From positions 1 through 7,393 of the forward strand of contig JALHTX010000375.1 of NCBI GenBank assembly GCA_022866015.1: 7,393 nucleotides of DNA. Direction: 5' to 3'. The notes under the pieces are model-generated. The model saw only the letters and a program-made list of their open reading frames with translations. It did not search any database and was not told the origin of the DNA. Each line of letters begins with the position of its first letter. Position 1 is the stretch's first letter. This document shows positions 6,301-7,393 of this stretch, in pieces. This DNA is from Thermoplasmatota archaeon (GTDB lineage Archaea; Thermoplasmatota; E2; DHVEG-1). A program made the position numbers and the translations under genes.

Positions 6301-7393
6301 TTAGAAACCCAGAGCTAAGATTCTATTCTCAAGGAATTTTACCATTTGTTATGCAAAGGGTAATGTTTGATAGTAAAAATGATACAGATTATGCGCCGAT
6401 TAGTGAAGCTGATGCCATGAGAAAAACGGGTTCTAATTTTGAGAGAACCATTAATATTACTATTTACCCTGCAAATGTTAGTGGATATGTTTATGATAAT
6501 CTTGATGGTAAAAGCGGATATAATACTACTACTGGTGATAAACCATTGGATACTTCAATGCTTTTATTTTATGAAATTGATAAATTTAATGAATCTCAGA
6601 TTGCGAATGGTAGGCTTGTTCCAGAGGAAGTAAGTAATACTCCTAATTATGTTTTTACCAATGAATCGGGTTATTATAATATATCAGGTCTTTTACCTGG
6701 TTATTATGCTTTGAATGTTTATACTGGAGATTATATGATTTATCAAGAGATTATTCCATTTGCAACTGGTAATAATACTTTAGATATTGCAAGACCCATT
6801 AACTCTAGTGTTAGTGGTACTGTATATTATAATAATGATGATAATTCAAGTTATAACCCTGATGTAGATGAAACGATTAGTGATGCAAAGGTTGAACTAA
6901 TTTATTATTCAAATCTACGACAAACCTACCTGTCTAGTAAAAACACAACCACTAATTCAAATGGTTACTATTCATTTACAGATATTGTTCCTGGCGATTA
7001 TTATATTCAAGCAGTCAAAGGATCTGAATATCAAGCAGCACAACAATTAACGATTAAAGAAAATACAACGCAGACATTTAATATTTCAATGGATCTTGCA
7101 CCCGTAAATGTTTCAGGTTATGCTAAATATCTAACTACGCCCGTTGAAAATGCTACAGTTACTTTTGAAAAAGATGGCTCTATTTCAAAGAATACTGCAG
7201 TTACAGACAATATTAATACAAATAAGAACGGTTATTATACAATTAATTTACAGCCTGGTGCATATAATATCACAGTTACAAAAGAAAATACTGCTCTAGA
7301 ATACTATTTAGAAGGTGAAAAATTGACTATTACCAAAGGACAAGAAACTGCAAGTAAAGACTTTACACTAATCAAAAAATCAGTAACAGTAAC
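3378..7393 (+). CDS. aglB: Oligosaccharyltransferase AglB (STT3 family) with long repeat-bearing C-terminal stalk; 3' end outside window
   Basis: Integral-membrane catalyst of N-glycosylation: it moves glycan from a dolichol-type lipid carrier to Asn of N-X-S/T on the outer face. The frame is open from ATG 3378 to the window edge, 1338 codons without a stop. After a 38-residue basic cytoplasmic start come about a dozen membrane helices (about 39-525). Motifs seen are the first acidic motif GPDPYYN (D82), the second motif DHD (202-204), the TIxE loop motif TIAE (388-391), and WWDYG (593-597), which binds the acceptor Ser/Thr. YFNTMFYRTYVG resembles the conserved region before the C-terminal domains. 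From about 905 on there are at least four beta-sandwich-like repeats of carboxypeptidase-regulatory/Cna-B type, with 19 sequons after residue 905. Archaeal AglB proteins are usually about 850-1000 aa, so this one is unusually long. All catalytic motifs are present, so I expect it to be active. It is preceded by its own Shine-Dalgarno and TATA box. Confidence 0.95.
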   Translation, partial: MRKRAEFKNKSMTYEPKHISESKPKTFDKKIINISKNWWVALALISIFLLVLFFNTYFNFTSEIAIYSDGEGYSKYLLSGPDPYYNLRLVEETSKTGIYPYYSDSDPLLNYPLGVSGNRAPLLNMMALGFSNFLAPFIGEIDAIGYSMQFVPALFGALLVFPIFFIGKVIFNKKVGLIAAFFIAIIPIFISSGHGSSYSLFDHDSLNLLLFFLTFLFLILSLKEKNHMKSIFYAILAGVPLAGLSMVWVEAQYLYVIIAIYTIVQMIIDIFLSKIEINVFRATSITILTGYIISLPVTVSDKVGFTFDTSLFMVLVVVGFGFLYYLFGVKRIPWTLSLPFIFISGVVGVVFLYFVRYFKISVGFLSGFNRIADILFGSGIYGNKVSMTIAEANTYEISQTVMNFGPALYWVGWAGFIFILWYYYREKLRRDYLFFIVLFIINVWFTTTAGRFLNDMVPCIAIFAGFITWFVVDKIDYKQMVKNIRSAGWGLHGLRRGIKLMHIFGILLIAFIIILPNVFIVFDAAIPSKAYPLNENKTDWSNWKQDYFLNDTYSGVFGLSLFKEGYWVDALNWLAKQDTDIANDADRPAFISWWDYGFYEAAIGKHPTVADNFQDGISTASNFHTATSEKDAVAIWIVRILEGNKAGGNGILSENVKEILTKYLGQEKADNLFGWIENPLSSPSYHKWIYEEFNQYMRNSINTNLLKVGAQWADNAVYHDVVELFNNKTNGLTEEQVTWLYHDLQEETGYSIRYYGVEGYDRQIFNIFAFLADKSLVLLGSPEDEFFDVLYIGYKVKPTGGIDYEITNEPFIDYLKLSDAEKRYIAVTGTSYTYKDAYFNTMFYRTYVGPYQIDSTTGKKSMYDWQVPCLDMKHFYAEFISNMSNPFLQYPGTNKASVVIAKYYEGAIINGSVYFQGKPISTNVTVVVRKNLTYVPGKTTYDTPIDYDKHEIIAAKKNTHNFSLIAGGGAYISVIRNPELRFYSQGILPFVMQRVMFDSKNDTDYAPISEADAMRKTGSNFERTINITIYPANVSGYVYDNLDGKSGYNTTTGDKPLDTSMLLFYEIDKFNESQIANGRLVPEEVSNTPNYVFTNESGYYNISGLLPGYYALNVYTGDYMIYQEIIPFATGNNTLDIARPINSSVSGTVYYNNDDNSSYNPDVDETISDAKVELIYYSNLRQTYLSSKNTTTNSNGYYSFTDIVPGDYYIQAVKGSEYQAAQQLTIKENTTQTFNISMDLAPVNVSGYAKYLTTPVENATVTFEKDGSISKNTAVTDNINTNKNGYYTINLQPGAYNITVTKENTALEYYLEGEKLTITKGQETASKDFTLIKKSVTV
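6096..7365 (+). repeat. Tandem carboxypeptidase-regulatory/Cna-B-like domains in the AglB tail
   Basis: Three clear units start at about residues 1033 (NVSGYVYDN), 1142 (NSSVSGTVYYN) and 1242 (PVNVSGYAKYL). Each has a V-S-G-x-V-type first strand and a closing signature of the form NGYY-x(5-7)-PG-x-Y: GYYNISGLLPGYYALNV, GYYSFTDIVPGDYYIQA, GYYTINLQPGAYNITV. A more diverged unit starts near 907 (AIINGSVYFQGKPI). The last bases (LIKKSVTV, from about 7368) look like the start of a further unit beyond the window. Such domains usually act as extracellular spacers. Confidence 0.75.

Noticed and set aside
6018..6633. A - strand frame of 79 codons and a + strand frame of 64 codons within the aglB 3' region
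   Set aside because: Both are in alternative frames of the continuous aglB reading frame, which shows clear domain repeats throughout.
2428..7393. prs and aglB as a single operon
   Set aside because: The 74-bp gap contains a TATA box, an inverted repeat and a T-tract, and aglB has its own leader. Co-transcription is possible but not supported by the sequence.

Overview
The window is AT-rich DNA that looks archaeal. The main reasons are a large AglB/STT3-type oligosaccharyltransferase, a short archaeal-type PRPP synthase, strong GGAGGTG/AGGTGA ribosome binding sites and TATA-box promoters. Parts of the PRPP synthase (the STGGTxAKS loop and the YVSxxHGLF stretch) recall Thermoplasma proteins as I remember them, so a Thermoplasmata-like euryarchaeon is my best guess. 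The lineage is not proven by this window.

Layout. Positions 1-140 hold no intact gene. They look like the right end of an IS200/IS605-family (TnpB-type) element on the + strand: two hairpins followed by a terminal GGGAGGATGTCA whose last three bases are also the stop codon of the next gene. From 138 to about 2393, on the - strand, lies a large unrecognised surface protein. It has a signal peptide or anchor, an ectodomain containing an internal duplication and many N-glycosylation sequons, a C-terminal membrane helix, and a basic, acidic and proline-rich cytoplasmic tail. A short divergent promoter region (about 2331-2451) separates it from a ribose-phosphate pyrophosphokinase (prs, + strand, 2452-3303). 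After a 74-bp gap with a weak inverted repeat and a TATA box comes aglB (+ strand, from 3378). It stays open for at least 1338 codons and runs off the right edge.

How the genes fit together. AglB transfers lipid-linked glycan to Asn in N-X-S/T sequons on the outer face of the membrane. Both the divergent surface protein and AglB's own long C-terminal repeat tail are rich in such sequons, so both are plausible substrates; this is inference from sequence and proximity. PRPP synthase is a housekeeping enzyme feeding nucleotide, histidine and tryptophan synthesis, and I see no firm link to glycosylation. The least ordinary features are the mobile-element end placed exactly at a stop codon, the conflict between start codon and promoter signals in the surface protein, its duplicated ectodomain, and the AglB stalk of repeated beta-sandwich-like domains. 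There is no gene-free stretch over 300 bases, and I see no tRNA, rRNA or CRISPR array.
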